A DNA stretch of 64,000 nucleotides from Filimonas zeae (GTDB taxonomy: Bacteria; Bacteroidota; Bacteroidia; Chitinophagales; Chitinophagaceae). This document shows positions 17,578-25,535 of this stretch, one piece after another (the first letter of the stretch is position 1; every line of letters starts with the position of its first letter). The notes beneath the pieces were generated by a model that was not told the origin of the DNA, made no database searches, and saw nothing but the letters and a program-made list of their open reading frames with translations. The stretch spans positions 1,072,785-1,136,784 of the forward strand of contig NZ_BMIB01000004.1 of the NCBI RefSeq assembly GCF_014641615.1, read 5' to 3'. The position numbers and the translations under genes are program-made.

Positions 17578-18570
17578 ATGGAAAACACCCTGTGCGAAGC
17601 TATCTACAAGATAGATTTCAACAACAGCGAGTCGCTATACAGCATTTTTGAGTATGATAAACATACACGGGTAGAGGGGCTATGCTCCGAAGCCGCCTTT
17701 AAAGAAGACATTCTCCAGAATGAGCCAGACAAAATAGCCACTGGTTACTGGGCAAAAGAGCTCGCTGGCCACTATCACATCTACCGCCTCGTTGCCGGCC
17801 CACAATCCGACCTTACATCCCTGGATTTTATTGTGCTTGACCGGCTGAGTGAAAACGACCAGCACACACCTGTATCTGTAATCTATTTTGAAGAGTCACA
17901 AAAGTCATTCTATGAGGTCAGCTTTAGAAAAGGGATGCGCCCCCCATTCGCCGGAAAGCTGCGAAAACGTATAATACCCGAACGGAAGGCATCGGAGAAA
18001 CAACAGCTAGAGGCGGATCTGACAGAAAGACGACGTAAAGCTTGTAGGTTTCTGGAACAACGGGGGCTTTTAAAAGAAGCAGCTGTTAGCCGGGTGTTTG
18101 CTTATTGCTGTAGCGGAAAAGGAGTTACACTGGATATAGACGCTTTTATACAAACACCTTCAGGCGATATTGGTATATTAGAAATAAAGCACAAATTTCC
18201 CAGTCGGGAAAAAGGTTATGGCCTTAACGCGGCAGGATTGAAATTTTTCAGCTACATCTCCCGGTATTCTATTCCCACCGTACAGGTGATATTAGTTAAA
18301 CCAGATTACGGAGGCGATACCATCAAACTATCCGCCGCAGACCTGTTAACCTATCCTGAAAAATTTAAACCATCGGAATGGGTTTATATTTCATTAAGCG
18401 CACACCTATCGAAAGCAGCTGATAAAAAAGCGCCCGCAAGCACCTCTTTAACACGGCATTCTGAAATGAGTTTTTCTTCCATAGACGCGAGTCTCTTCAG
18501 CCTGTTGAAAGCTTATAAAGAGAAAAAGGCAGACGCATGGGATACCCTGAAAACTGCTTTCTCAGATTAG
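17578..18570 (+). CDS. Putative PD-(D/E)xK nuclease, restriction partner of the methyltransferase
   Basis: 330 residues, cytoplasmic. Residues 186-204 read DIDAFIQTPSGDIGILEIK: Asp 188 and the E202-x-K204 pair, on adjacent strands, fit the PD-(D/E)xK nuclease core (metal-binding Asp and Glu, catalytic Lys). A helical, charged region (residues 134-160) precedes the core, and the first 130 residues could recognise DNA. It starts 80 bp after the C5-methyltransferase on the same strand, the classical layout of a type II system. The sequence is not one I can match to a named enzyme, so the site is unknown. Alternative: a PD-(D/E)xK protein of other function. Confidence 0.6.
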   Translation: MENTLCEAIYKIDFNNSESLYSIFEYDKHTRVEGLCSEAAFKEDILQNEPDKIATGYWAKELAGHYHIYRLVAGPQSDLTSLDFIVLDRLSENDQHTPVSVIYFEESQKSFYEVSFRKGMRPPFAGKLRKRIIPERKASEKQQLEADLTERRRKACRFLEQRGLLKEAAVSRVFAYCCSGKGVTLDIDAFIQTPSGDIGILEIKHKFPSREKGYGLNAAGLKFFSYISRYSIPTVQVILVKPDYGGDTIKLSAADLLTYPEKFKPSEWVYISLSAHLSKAADKKAPASTSLTRHSEMSFSSIDASLFSLLKAYKEKKADAWDTLKTAFSD

Positions 18571-18686
18571 CAGTGTTTTACCCAGGAACCCATTTCGTCA
18601 CATTTTCCGGCGGTTTTAAACCATTTTAAATTAAGGCATGCTACTGCTTTGTACCATTGTGTTACCAAACAACACCTTATAGAACA

Positions 18687-20084
18687 ATGGACAAACACAT
18701 TAACAGTAAACAGGCTGCAAACCTCGAATTCTGGATTGCCATCGGCAGCATTGTCGTTTCTTTTATTGCCACCTGCATAGATGATTTTCCGCTGAGATCT
18801 GTACTATTTTCACACCTGCTAACGTTGGTGCTGTATCTGGTGCTTTACTTTCACCTGGCCCCTACTGTGGAAAAAAACGGCAAAACCTCTGCCGGGCCTG
18901 CTTTTCTTATACTAGCCCTTATTACTATTGCCACACTTACAGGCGCTGTACCCACCTACATGGCAACATTGCTTTCCGTTAAGCTGCTGCTTATTTACTT
19001 TAACCGCAACAAAAAGGTACCCGAAAACCTGTTGATGTACGATGCCATATTACTATTTGCCATATGGATGCTCGCCATTTCGTGCTGCTGGATGCTGGCG
19101 GCCAACCATGCTATACGCACCTATGTATTTGCGGTACCGCTTCCCATGATACTTGTTTACCTGTACGCAGTACACGGGCTATTGCCCGGCATATGGAATA
19201 AAAAATACCGACTGCTGCGCTATGCCGGTGTAATGGTAGTAGTGGTGCCGTTATCTATTCCCGTGATGCTGCTAATGCTTCACCTTTTTGAGCAGCACCA
19301 CTTTTATTCTGGCATTCAATTGCCTTACACCTACCAGATAAATGAAGCCACCATTTCTATAGGCATGGTAGGCAATACTATTAGTCAGCTGGTGATAGTA
19401 ATACCCTGCGCCTGGAGTGTTTATAAAAAAAGGAACGAGCATACACAGGCAGAGATATACACACTGAAAACAGAGCTGGGCAAATCTGACGCGCATCTGC
19501 ATTTTCTGAAATCGCAGATTAACCCACACTTTCTGTTCAACGCACTGAATACGCTGTATGGCACTGCTTTACAGGAGAATGCAGAACGCACCGGAGAAGG
19601 GATACAGAAGCTGGGCGACATGATGCGCCTGATGCTACAGGAGAACATTCAGGATATTATTCCGCTTACCAACGACCTGGAATATCTGAAGAACTACATT
19701 ATGCTGCAGGAACTACGCACAGCCACTTCGCCGGATATTAGTATTGAAACGCGCATAGAAGAAGTAAGTCAGGATTTACAGATAACACCCATGCTGCTGA
19801 TTCCTTTTGTGGAGAATGCTTTTAAGCATGGTATTAGTCTGCGGCATCCTTCGCACATTAAGATAACCGCGCAAACGAAAGGAGAAACGCTGTATTTTGA
19901 TGTACACAACAGCATACACCTGAAACCCGATAACGATCCGGAAAAAGGACAAAGCGGTATTGGGCTGGAGAATGTAAAGCAACGTTTGCAGCTACTGTAT
20001 CCGGGTAAGCACGAATTGATGATAAGAGAAAACGGCAAGGAGTTTTTTGTACACCTGACCCTTCAATTAACCACAAACGCCTGA
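18687..20084 (+). CDS. LytS-type sensor histidine kinase
   Basis: 465 residues from the ATG at 18687 (MDKHINSKQAANLEFWIA). The N-terminal about 245 residues contain six to seven transmembrane segments. A short coiled coil leads to the His_kinase domain (PF06580 type): SQINPHFLFNALNTLYG carries the phospho-acceptor His, and PMLLIPFVENAFKHGI plus GIGLENVKQRLQLLY are the N and G boxes of the ATPase. It autophosphorylates and passes phosphate to the response regulator encoded 5 bp downstream. The membrane part has no recognised ligand-binding domain. Pairs of this type in Bacteroidota control envelope or transporter genes. Confidence 0.9.
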   Translation: MDKHINSKQAANLEFWIAIGSIVVSFIATCIDDFPLRSVLFSHLLTLVLYLVLYFHLAPTVEKNGKTSAGPAFLILALITIATLTGAVPTYMATLLSVKLLLIYFNRNKKVPENLLMYDAILLFAIWMLAISCCWMLAANHAIRTYVFAVPLPMILVYLYAVHGLLPGIWNKKYRLLRYAGVMVVVVPLSIPVMLLMLHLFEQHHFYSGIQLPYTYQINEATISIGMVGNTISQLVIVIPCAWSVYKKRNEHTQAEIYTLKTELGKSDAHLHFLKSQINPHFLFNALNTLYGTALQENAERTGEGIQKLGDMMRLMLQENIQDIIPLTNDLEYLKNYIMLQELRTATSPDISIETRIEEVSQDLQITPMLLIPFVENAFKHGISLRHPSHIKITAQTKGETLYFDVHNSIHLKPDNDPEKGQSGIGLENVKQRLQLLYPGKHELMIRENGKEFFVHLTLQLTTNA

Positions 20085-20089
20085 TTGAA

Positions 20090-20788
20090 ATGATGACTGC
20101 CATAGCCATTGACGACGAGCCGATAGCACTTGACATTGTTAAAAACCTGGCAACCAAAGTACCCTTTATTGAGCTGAGCGCCGTTTTTACCAATGCGTTT
20201 GAAGCGCTGAATTATATACAACAACACAAGGTAGACTTGTTGTTTCTGGATATTAAAATGCCAGACATTAACGGAATAGACTTTTTACATAGCCTGCCAA
20301 ACCCACCTATGGTAATATTTACCACCGCCTATTCGGAACACGCCGTAAAAAGCTTTGAACTGGATGCCATTGATTACCTGCTGAAACCTTTCTCACTTGC
20401 ACGATTTTTAAAAGCGTGCAATAAAGCGCATGAACTGTTTCATTTAAGAAACCGGTCGGAAACAGAAACAGAATCTGCCTACATTTTTGTGAAAGATGGC
20501 TACGAGCAGGTGAAGGTGCAGCTGGCTGATATTCTTTTTATAGAAGCGGCAGGCAACTACACCCGCATACACCTTACCAATGACACTTTACTGAGTACCC
20601 GTGTTTCTATCAGTGACATGCAGGCCATGCTGCCCGCCCGGAAGTTTATCCGCATCCATCGCACCTACATTATAGCAACCGATAAAATAAGCCGGTTTGA
20701 CAAAGTGCAGGTATGTGTAGGTGCGCATGTAGTACCTATTGGCGCTAAGTATGCCGATGTACTGGAGCAATTGGGCAGTAGCCAATAG
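20090..20788 (+). CDS. LytTR-family response regulator
   Basis: 232 residues. Receiver domain: acidic pocket in IAIDDEP, phospho-acceptor Asp in LLFLDIKMPD (about residue 54), Thr in IFTTAYSE and Lys in YLLKPFS. C-terminal LytTR DNA-binding domain: IFVKDGYEQVKVQLADILFIEAAGNYTRIHL and ...FIRIHRTYIIATDKI. It is the cognate partner of the kinase just upstream (5-bp gap). A PepSY-like gene (copy 6) follows about 225 bp downstream; regulation of the PepSY-like regulon by this pair is possible but the shared palindrome is not the typical LytTR direct repeat. Confidence 0.93.
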   Translation: MMTAIAIDDEPIALDIVKNLATKVPFIELSAVFTNAFEALNYIQQHKVDLLFLDIKMPDINGIDFLHSLPNPPMVIFTTAYSEHAVKSFELDAIDYLLKPFSLARFLKACNKAHELFHLRNRSETETESAYIFVKDGYEQVKVQLADILFIEAAGNYTRIHLTNDTLLSTRVSISDMQAMLPARKFIRIHRTYIIATDKISRFDKVQVCVGAHVVPIGAKYADVLEQLGSSQ

Positions 20789-20866
20789 GGTAAGCACACG
20801 TTATTATAGAAGCCTTTTAAAATGGGCGGGGCAAAACACTACGCTGATACACATCCGTACAGAAAG

Positions 20867-20964
20867 TGTCCGCTTTCGCGCAGGCACTGCTTTGCCCGAC
20901 AATCAAGACACAGCTGATTACCAACTAATTATCATCAACAATTTGAACTGGCACCGCGTTGGCC
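20867..20964 (+). promoter_or_regulatory. Promoter of PepSY-like copy 6
   Basis: The most diverged copy of the layout: TGTCC-GCTTTC-GCGCA (20867-20882, degenerate right arm) centred 75.5 bp before the GG of CTGGCACCGCGTTGGCC (20948-20964). Here the base after the last GG is C, so this copy fits the sigma-54 -12 GC best. GTAAACGCAAAAACA follows. Confidence 0.55.
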
Positions 20965-21014
20965 CTATATGGTATGTAAACGCAAAAACAACATCATTAT
21001 AAAAAACTACAATT

Positions 21015-21449
21015 ATGAAAAAGTTCATCATCGCTGCCATCACTATTATTACACTTGCTACTTCTGCTTTAGCAAACGATGTAAACGACAAAACACTGAA
21101 TGTATTTAAAGCCGCCTACCCTGCCGCAGAAAACATACACTATAAAGCCCTGGGAGAAATGATAAGCATCAGCTTTGTGCTGGACGGCACACGCATGCAG
21201 GCTTTTTATAGCGCAGACGGAGAACAGATAGCTGTAAGCCGCATCATCAGCTATAAAAAACTGCCTTTACGCTCCCTTACTGCCATTGAAAACAAGTATA
21301 CAGACTACACCGCTACAGAGGTTATTGAAATGGACCATAACACAGAAGGTGTTTCTTATTTTGTATCGTTGAAAAAAGAAAATGAGAAAGTGATTGTACA
21401 GGTGAGCCTGCAGGGCGAGGTTAGTGTATTTAAGAAGTATGTGAAGTAA
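21015..21449 (+). CDS. Secreted PepSY-like protein, copy 6 of 6
   Basis: 144 residues, signal peptide ending LANDVND. It is the most distant of the six in place (10 kb from copy 5) and in sequence (NVFKAAYPAAENIHYKALGEM, NKYTDYTATEV, LKKENEKVIVQVSLQGEVSVFKKYVK), yet every motif is kept. Own promoter, own terminator. Next to the LytS/LytTR pair. Function unknown. Confidence 0.75.
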   Translation: MKKFIIAAITIITLATSALANDVNDKTLNVFKAAYPAAENIHYKALGEMISISFVLDGTRMQAFYSADGEQIAVSRIISYKKLPLRSLTAIENKYTDYTATEVIEMDHNTEGVSYFVSLKKENEKVIVQVSLQGEVSVFKKYVK

Positions 21450-21472
21450 TAACAGTTAAAATAAAAAACGGC

Positions 21473-21500
21473 AGACCTTCTCTACAGGGAGGGTCTTTTT
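21473..21500 (+). terminator. Probable terminator of copy 6
   Basis: AGACCTTCTCTACAGGGAGGGTCT forms an imperfect stem (AGACC/GGTCT outer pairs) followed by five T. It is weaker than the terminators of the other copies. In the following 150 bp, GGGGCTATT (21510-21518) and AATAGCCCC (21550-21558) are perfect complements 31 nt apart; no gene is seen there. Confidence 0.6.
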
Positions 21501-21625
21501 GTGTTAGCAGGGGCTATTCTGCGTAATGAGGTAACGAAAACGATTCACCAATAGCCCCGGTATATTCTCCCGCAGCATACCAGGCACAGAGGAAGTATCA
21601 GTAAAGCCCGCGTTACCTGCAAAGG

Positions 21626-21652
21626 AAAAGCCGCTACAATGTAGCGGCTTTT
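21626..21652. terminator. Terminator of tRNA-Met
   Basis: AAAAGCCGCTAC-AAT-GTAGCGGCTTTT: 12-bp perfect stem with a 3-nt loop and T-run in both directions, just after the 3' end of the tRNA gene. Confidence 0.88.
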
Positions 21653-21653
21653 G

Positions 21654-21727
21654 TGGGCCCACCAGGGCATGATCCTGGGACCCCCTGATTATGAGTCAGG
21701 TGCTCTAACCAACTGAGCTATAGGCCC
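21654..21727 (-). tRNA. tRNA-Met (anticodon CAT)
   Basis: On the minus strand the acceptor GGGCCTA (21727-21721) pairs with TGGGCCC (21661-21655), with discriminator A at 21654. The D arm contains AGCTCAGTTGGTTAGAGC, the anticodon arm CTGA-CTCATAA-TCAG places CAT in the loop, and the T arm is present near GGATCATGCCC. CCA is not encoded. It is an elongator Met tRNA by appearance; a lysidine-modified Ile tRNA also has CAT and cannot be ruled out by eye. Confidence 0.93.
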
Positions 21728-21817
21728 TTACCAACTTCTTTTCAGTTGCTGGTTTCCCCGTAGGGGATTGCAAAAATATAAAACAGATGCTAATAAAGTG
21801 CAATTGCGTAAAAAAAA

Positions 21818-22168
21818 TTATTGATGCATAATACGGCGCCGGTGCTGACCACCCCAAACGGCCATCTGATGTATCAGTGGCTGCAGGCTCTGGCCGTATT
21901 CGGTAATCTGATACTCCATAGTTTGTGGCCGCGAATCGCACTCTGTACGCTCAACCAGACCGTTTATTTCCAGTTCATACAGCTGTTTCGACAGCATTTT
22001 AGGCCCTATGCCTTCCAGCTCGCGCTGCAAATCGCTAAAGCGCTTTTTACCGTAGCCCAGGCAGGCCATAATACTCACTTTCCATTTACCGCTTAGTAGT
22101 TGCAACGTATCCTGTATGGCCAGCAGGTAACCGCGGCATTGCCGCAAGTGCGCTTCTTTACATATCAT
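21818..22168 (-). CDS. HxlR-family winged-helix regulator
   Basis: 116 residues. The HxlR pattern is clear: CRGYLLAIQDTLQLLSGKWKVSIMACL, then RFSDLQREL.GI.PKMLSKQLYELEINGLVERT and YQITEYGQSLQPLI. HxlR proteins bind DNA as dimers and often respond to aldehydes, quinones or thiol stress through a Cys near the N-terminus (here MICKEAHLRQCRG has two). Divergent from the flavoprotein gene at 22304, which is its likely target. The intergenic segment holds two inverted GGGAAG/CTTCCC stretches near 22215-22250. Confidence 0.92.
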   Translation of the reverse strand: MICKEAHLRQCRGYLLAIQDTLQLLSGKWKVSIMACLGYGKKRFSDLQRELEGIGPKMLSKQLYELEINGLVERTECDSRPQTMEYQITEYGQSLQPLIHQMAVWGGQHRRRIMHQ

Positions 22169-22303
22169 GCGTATATCTTTATAAAAAGAGGAATGTTATT
22201 GGTGAAAACAGCCCGCTTCCCATTGGGGAAGCACTTCCCTAACGGGAAGGCCGGCACTTTGTAAAGGTACCTGTTTTACTTTTGAAACCGAAATATATGA
22301 ACC

Positions 22304-23221
22304 ATGGTTGCAAATAACACATACGAGGTAATCATTATAGGTGGCAGTTTTGCGGGTATGCAGGCGGGTATGACACTAGGGCGCAGTTTACGCAAGGTAT
22401 TAATTATAGATAGCGGATTGCCCTGCAACCGGCAAACACCCCACTCGCACAACTTTATTACCCATGACGGCAAAAAGCCAGCCCAGCTGGCAGCAGAGGC
22501 GCGGGAGCAGGTAATGCAATATCCGGGGGTGGAATGGATGAACGGATTAGCGGTAAGCGCTGCAGCACTGCATGAGGGATTTGCTGTTACCTTACAAAGC
22601 GGAGAAACGTTTACCACAGAACGGTTGCTGTTTACCTCAGGAGTAAAGGACAATATACCGCCGATACCTGGCTTTGCAGCATGCTGGGGCATTTCTGTAA
22701 TACACTGCCCTTATTGCCACGGCTACGAAAACCGGCACCAGCCTACAGGCATACTTACCAACGGAGATACCGCCTGGCATTATGCTGCACTGGTAAATCA
22801 GCTGACAAGCCAGCTTACTGTTTACACTAACGGCCCCTGCACCTTACCGGCAGAACACATGCAACTGTTGCAGAAAAGAAATATACCAGTTGTTACAAAA
22901 GAGATAAAAGAACTGAAACATCAGAACGGCCAGCTGGCGGCATTGTTTTTTGCAGATGGCAGCACTACGGCTTTAACCACCTTATATACACGCCCACCTT
23001 TTGAGCAACACTGCACCATACCACAGCAGTTGCATTGCGCCTTTACAGAAACAGGCCTGCTGCAGACAGACAATTTTTTTCAGACCACCGTACCAGGCGT
23101 GTACGCTGCAGGGGATTGCATGTCGCCCATGCGGGCAGTAGCCAACGCAGTAGCAGGCGGCCTGAGTGCGGGTGCTTTTATTAACAAAGACTTAACGGAG
23201 AAAGCCTTTCACCGGCAGTAA
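22304..23221 (+). CDS. NAD(P)/FAD-dependent oxidoreductase, thioredoxin-reductase-like
   Basis: 305 residues. FAD-binding Rossmann motif VIIIGGSFAGMQAG at residues 8-22; a CPYCHGYE pair (about residue 138) at the place of the redox disulfide of thioredoxin reductases; C-terminal FAD motif TTVPGVYAAGDCMSPM. It is shorter than E. coli TrxB and the NADPH site (GILTNGDTAWHYAAL) is degenerate, as in the stand-alone flavoproteins often found next to HxlR regulators. Cytoplasmic. The start is the ATG at 22304. Confidence 0.88.
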   Translation: MVANNTYEVIIIGGSFAGMQAGMTLGRSLRKVLIIDSGLPCNRQTPHSHNFITHDGKKPAQLAAEAREQVMQYPGVEWMNGLAVSAAALHEGFAVTLQSGETFTTERLLFTSGVKDNIPPIPGFAACWGISVIHCPYCHGYENRHQPTGILTNGDTAWHYAALVNQLTSQLTVYTNGPCTLPAEHMQLLQKRNIPVVTKEIKELKHQNGQLAALFFADGSTTALTTLYTRPPFEQHCTIPQQLHCAFTETGLLQTDNFFQTTVPGVYAAGDCMSPMRAVANAVAGGLSAGAFINKDLTEKAFHRQ

Positions 23222-23250
23222 CCAGAAGGAAACTGCCGGCAAAAGGCTTT
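23201..23250. terminator. Hairpin between flavoprotein and GH3 genes
   Basis: Inner stem CCGGCAGT (23212-23219) / ACTGCCGG (23232-23239) and outer AAAGCC / GGCTTT. It overlaps the last codons of the flavoprotein gene and lies between two convergent genes, so it probably ends both. Confidence 0.55.
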
Positions 23251-23276
23251 GCCATGCGGGGGTACTATAGAACAGG

Positions 23277-25496
23277 TTATTGGAAACGAATAGTTGTTTT
23301 TAACGGCGTATTATCGGAAGAGCCGCCAATCATCACCTCAAAATCCCCCGCTTCTGTTATCTTTTTCAGATCGCTGTTATAATAAGCCAGCTTTTCTTTA
23401 TTAATAGTAAAGCGGATGGTTTGCTGTGCACCCGGCTGTAACATCAGCTTTTTAAAGCCTGTCAGCTCTTTTACCGGCCTTACTATATCAGACACCTTAT
23501 CGCGGATATACAACTGAGCCACCTCTTCACCCGCATATTTGCCGGTGTTGGTGAGGGTAAAGCTTACTACAACAGAATCGTTACCGGAAAATGCCGGCTT
23601 ACTTACCTGCAAACCTGAGTAGCTGAAAGTAGTGTAACTTAAGCCGTAACCAAAAGCAAAGGCCGGCCTGTTGGTAACATCGATATAAGCACTGCGGTAT
23701 ACCACATTGTTTTCGTTGGTTACGGGGCGACCTGTGTTCTGCTGTTTATACGTAACAGGTATTTGACCTACGTTACGGGGGAAAGTCATAGGCAGTTTGC
23801 CGGAGGGATTGTATTTACCCAGCAGCACATTGGCAATAGCATTACCAGCCTCATTACCCAGCCACCATGCATATACTACCGCATCTGCCTGAGCCACTAC
23901 GGTATCCATTACCAGCGGGCGGCCTGCCATTACCACAGCTACTAACGGCTTTCCGGTTGCTTTTACCGCAGCCAGCAATTGCTGTTGCAGGCCCGGCATA
24001 CGAATATCACTGCGCGACTTGGCTTCACCACTCATGTCCCAGGTTTCACCAATAGCCATTACCACTACATCTGCTTTGGCAGCAACACTTAACGCCTCTT
24101 CAAAACCGTTTTTATCACCGCCATTTACCACACAGCCATTAGCCGTAAGAACGGTAGCGCCGGCGGCATTATTCTTTAAGCCCTGATACAGAGTTACGAT
24201 GAGATTGGTATCTACCGGATTAACCGTCCAGCTGCCAGCCATATCGCGTCTGGACTGTGCGAGAGGGCCGATTACTGCAATTGTTTTTGTGCCGGATGAC
24301 AAAGGCAGCACCTGATTGTTTTTCAGCAATACAATGCTGCGCTCTGCTGCTTTGAGTGCTATTGCCACATGCGAAGCATCGTTCATTACCTGTTGCTCGC
24401 GCGCTTCATTACAGAAGCGGAAGGGATCATCAAACAAACCCAGTTCAAATTTCTTATATAATATACGGCGCACAGCATCATCAACCAATGCAATATTTAC
24501 TTTTCCGTTTTTTACCAATGAAGCCAGACCGGCGAGATAAGCTTTGCTTTCCATATCCATATCACTACCCGCAGTAATAGCCTTGAGCGCCGCAATGGTA
24601 TCGTTGTTTGCAAAGCCATGGTTCACCATTTCACCGATAGAACCCCAATCGCTCACCACAAAACCGGAGAACTTCCATTGCCCTTTCAGGATATCGCGCT
24701 GCAGGTATTTGTTACCGGTGGCAGGGATACCATTGAGGGTATTGAAACTGTTCATGAATGTGGCAGCGCCTGCATCTACAGCGGCTTTAAATGGCGGAAG
24801 ATAGTCCTGCCACAGTTGATGCAGACTCATATCTACGGCATTGTAATCGCGCCCGGCAATAGCAGCACCGTAAGCAGCAAAATGCTTGGCACAGGCCATT
24901 ACCGCATCGGTACCGCCCAGCTTAGCACCCTGAAAGCCTTTTACACGCGCTTTGGCGGCCAGCACCCCCAGATAGGTATCTTCACCGGCACCCTCCATTA
25001 CACGGCCCCAGCGTGGGTCTTTGGCAATATCTACCATAGGCGCAAACGTCCAGTGAATACCACTGGCAGCCGCTTCTTTGGCAGCAATATGGGCGCTTTG
25101 CTCCATCAGCTCCGTATCCCAGCTGGCAGTTTCGGCCAGGGGTATGGGAAATACGGTTTTATATCCATGTATTACATCCAGACTAAACAGCAGGGGTATT
25201 TTCAGGCGGCTTTGCAGGGCCAGCTCCTGTATTTCGCGGGTATCTTTTACGCCCTTTACATTGAGCATACTACCCACCAGTCCGTTGCGGATATCTTCTT
25301 TCTGGGTTTTGTTCTGCGCATTTACCGGGCCGGTTACATCTTTTCCGGAGTACTGGTTCAGCTGACCTATCTTTTCTTCCAGCGTCATTTTAGCCAGTAA
25401 CGCGTTGGTCTTTTTTAATAAAACAGGGTCATAAGACTGCGCATAGCCGGCGGTTGCCACAGCCATACCACAAAGCAAACTACCAATCCACTTCAT
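23277..25496 (-). CDS. bglX: Glycoside hydrolase family 3 (beta-glucosidase type)
   Basis: 739 residues from the ATG at 25496 (MKWIGSLLCGMAVATAGYAQ, signal peptide). GH3 domain: MTLEEKIGQLNQ at the start, KHFAAYGA, and the nucleophile Asp in GFVVSDWGSIGEM. The C-terminal sandwich domain (VVVMAIGETWDMSGEAKSR) and a fibronectin-III-like tail (VSFTLTNTGKYAGEEVAQLYIRD) follow, as in periplasmic BglX. It removes terminal beta-D-glucose, or a related sugar, from oligosaccharides. It is read in the same direction as the GH2 gene 40 bp upstream, so they form one glycosidase operon. Confidence 0.93.
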   Translation of the reverse strand: MKWIGSLLCGMAVATAGYAQSYDPVLLKKTNALLAKMTLEEKIGQLNQYSGKDVTGPVNAQNKTQKEDIRNGLVGSMLNVKGVKDTREIQELALQSRLKIPLLFSLDVIHGYKTVFPIPLAETASWDTELMEQSAHIAAKEAAASGIHWTFAPMVDIAKDPRWGRVMEGAGEDTYLGVLAAKARVKGFQGAKLGGTDAVMACAKHFAAYGAAIAGRDYNAVDMSLHQLWQDYLPPFKAAVDAGAATFMNSFNTLNGIPATGNKYLQRDILKGQWKFSGFVVSDWGSIGEMVNHGFANNDTIAALKAITAGSDMDMESKAYLAGLASLVKNGKVNIALVDDAVRRILYKKFELGLFDDPFRFCNEAREQQVMNDASHVAIALKAAERSIVLLKNNQVLPLSSGTKTIAVIGPLAQSRRDMAGSWTVNPVDTNLIVTLYQGLKNNAAGATVLTANGCVVNGGDKNGFEEALSVAAKADVVVMAIGETWDMSGEAKSRSDIRMPGLQQQLLAAVKATGKPLVAVVMAGRPLVMDTVVAQADAVVYAWWLGNEAGNAIANVLLGKYNPSGKLPMTFPRNVGQIPVTYKQQNTGRPVTNENNVVYRSAYIDVTNRPAFAFGYGLSYTTFSYSGLQVSKPAFSGNDSVVVSFTLTNTGKYAGEEVAQLYIRDKVSDIVRPVKELTGFKKLMLQPGAQQTIRFTINKEKLAYYNSDLKKITEAGDFEVMIGGSSDNTPLKTTIRFQ

Positions 25497-25535
25497 ATAC
25501 AAGTTGGGTTTCTGAGATAAACAATGGGGCCAAAA

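Noticed and set aside
24618..25400. 260-codon plus-strand frame
   Set aside because: Shadow of the GH3 gene, whose catalytic motifs lie on the other strand.
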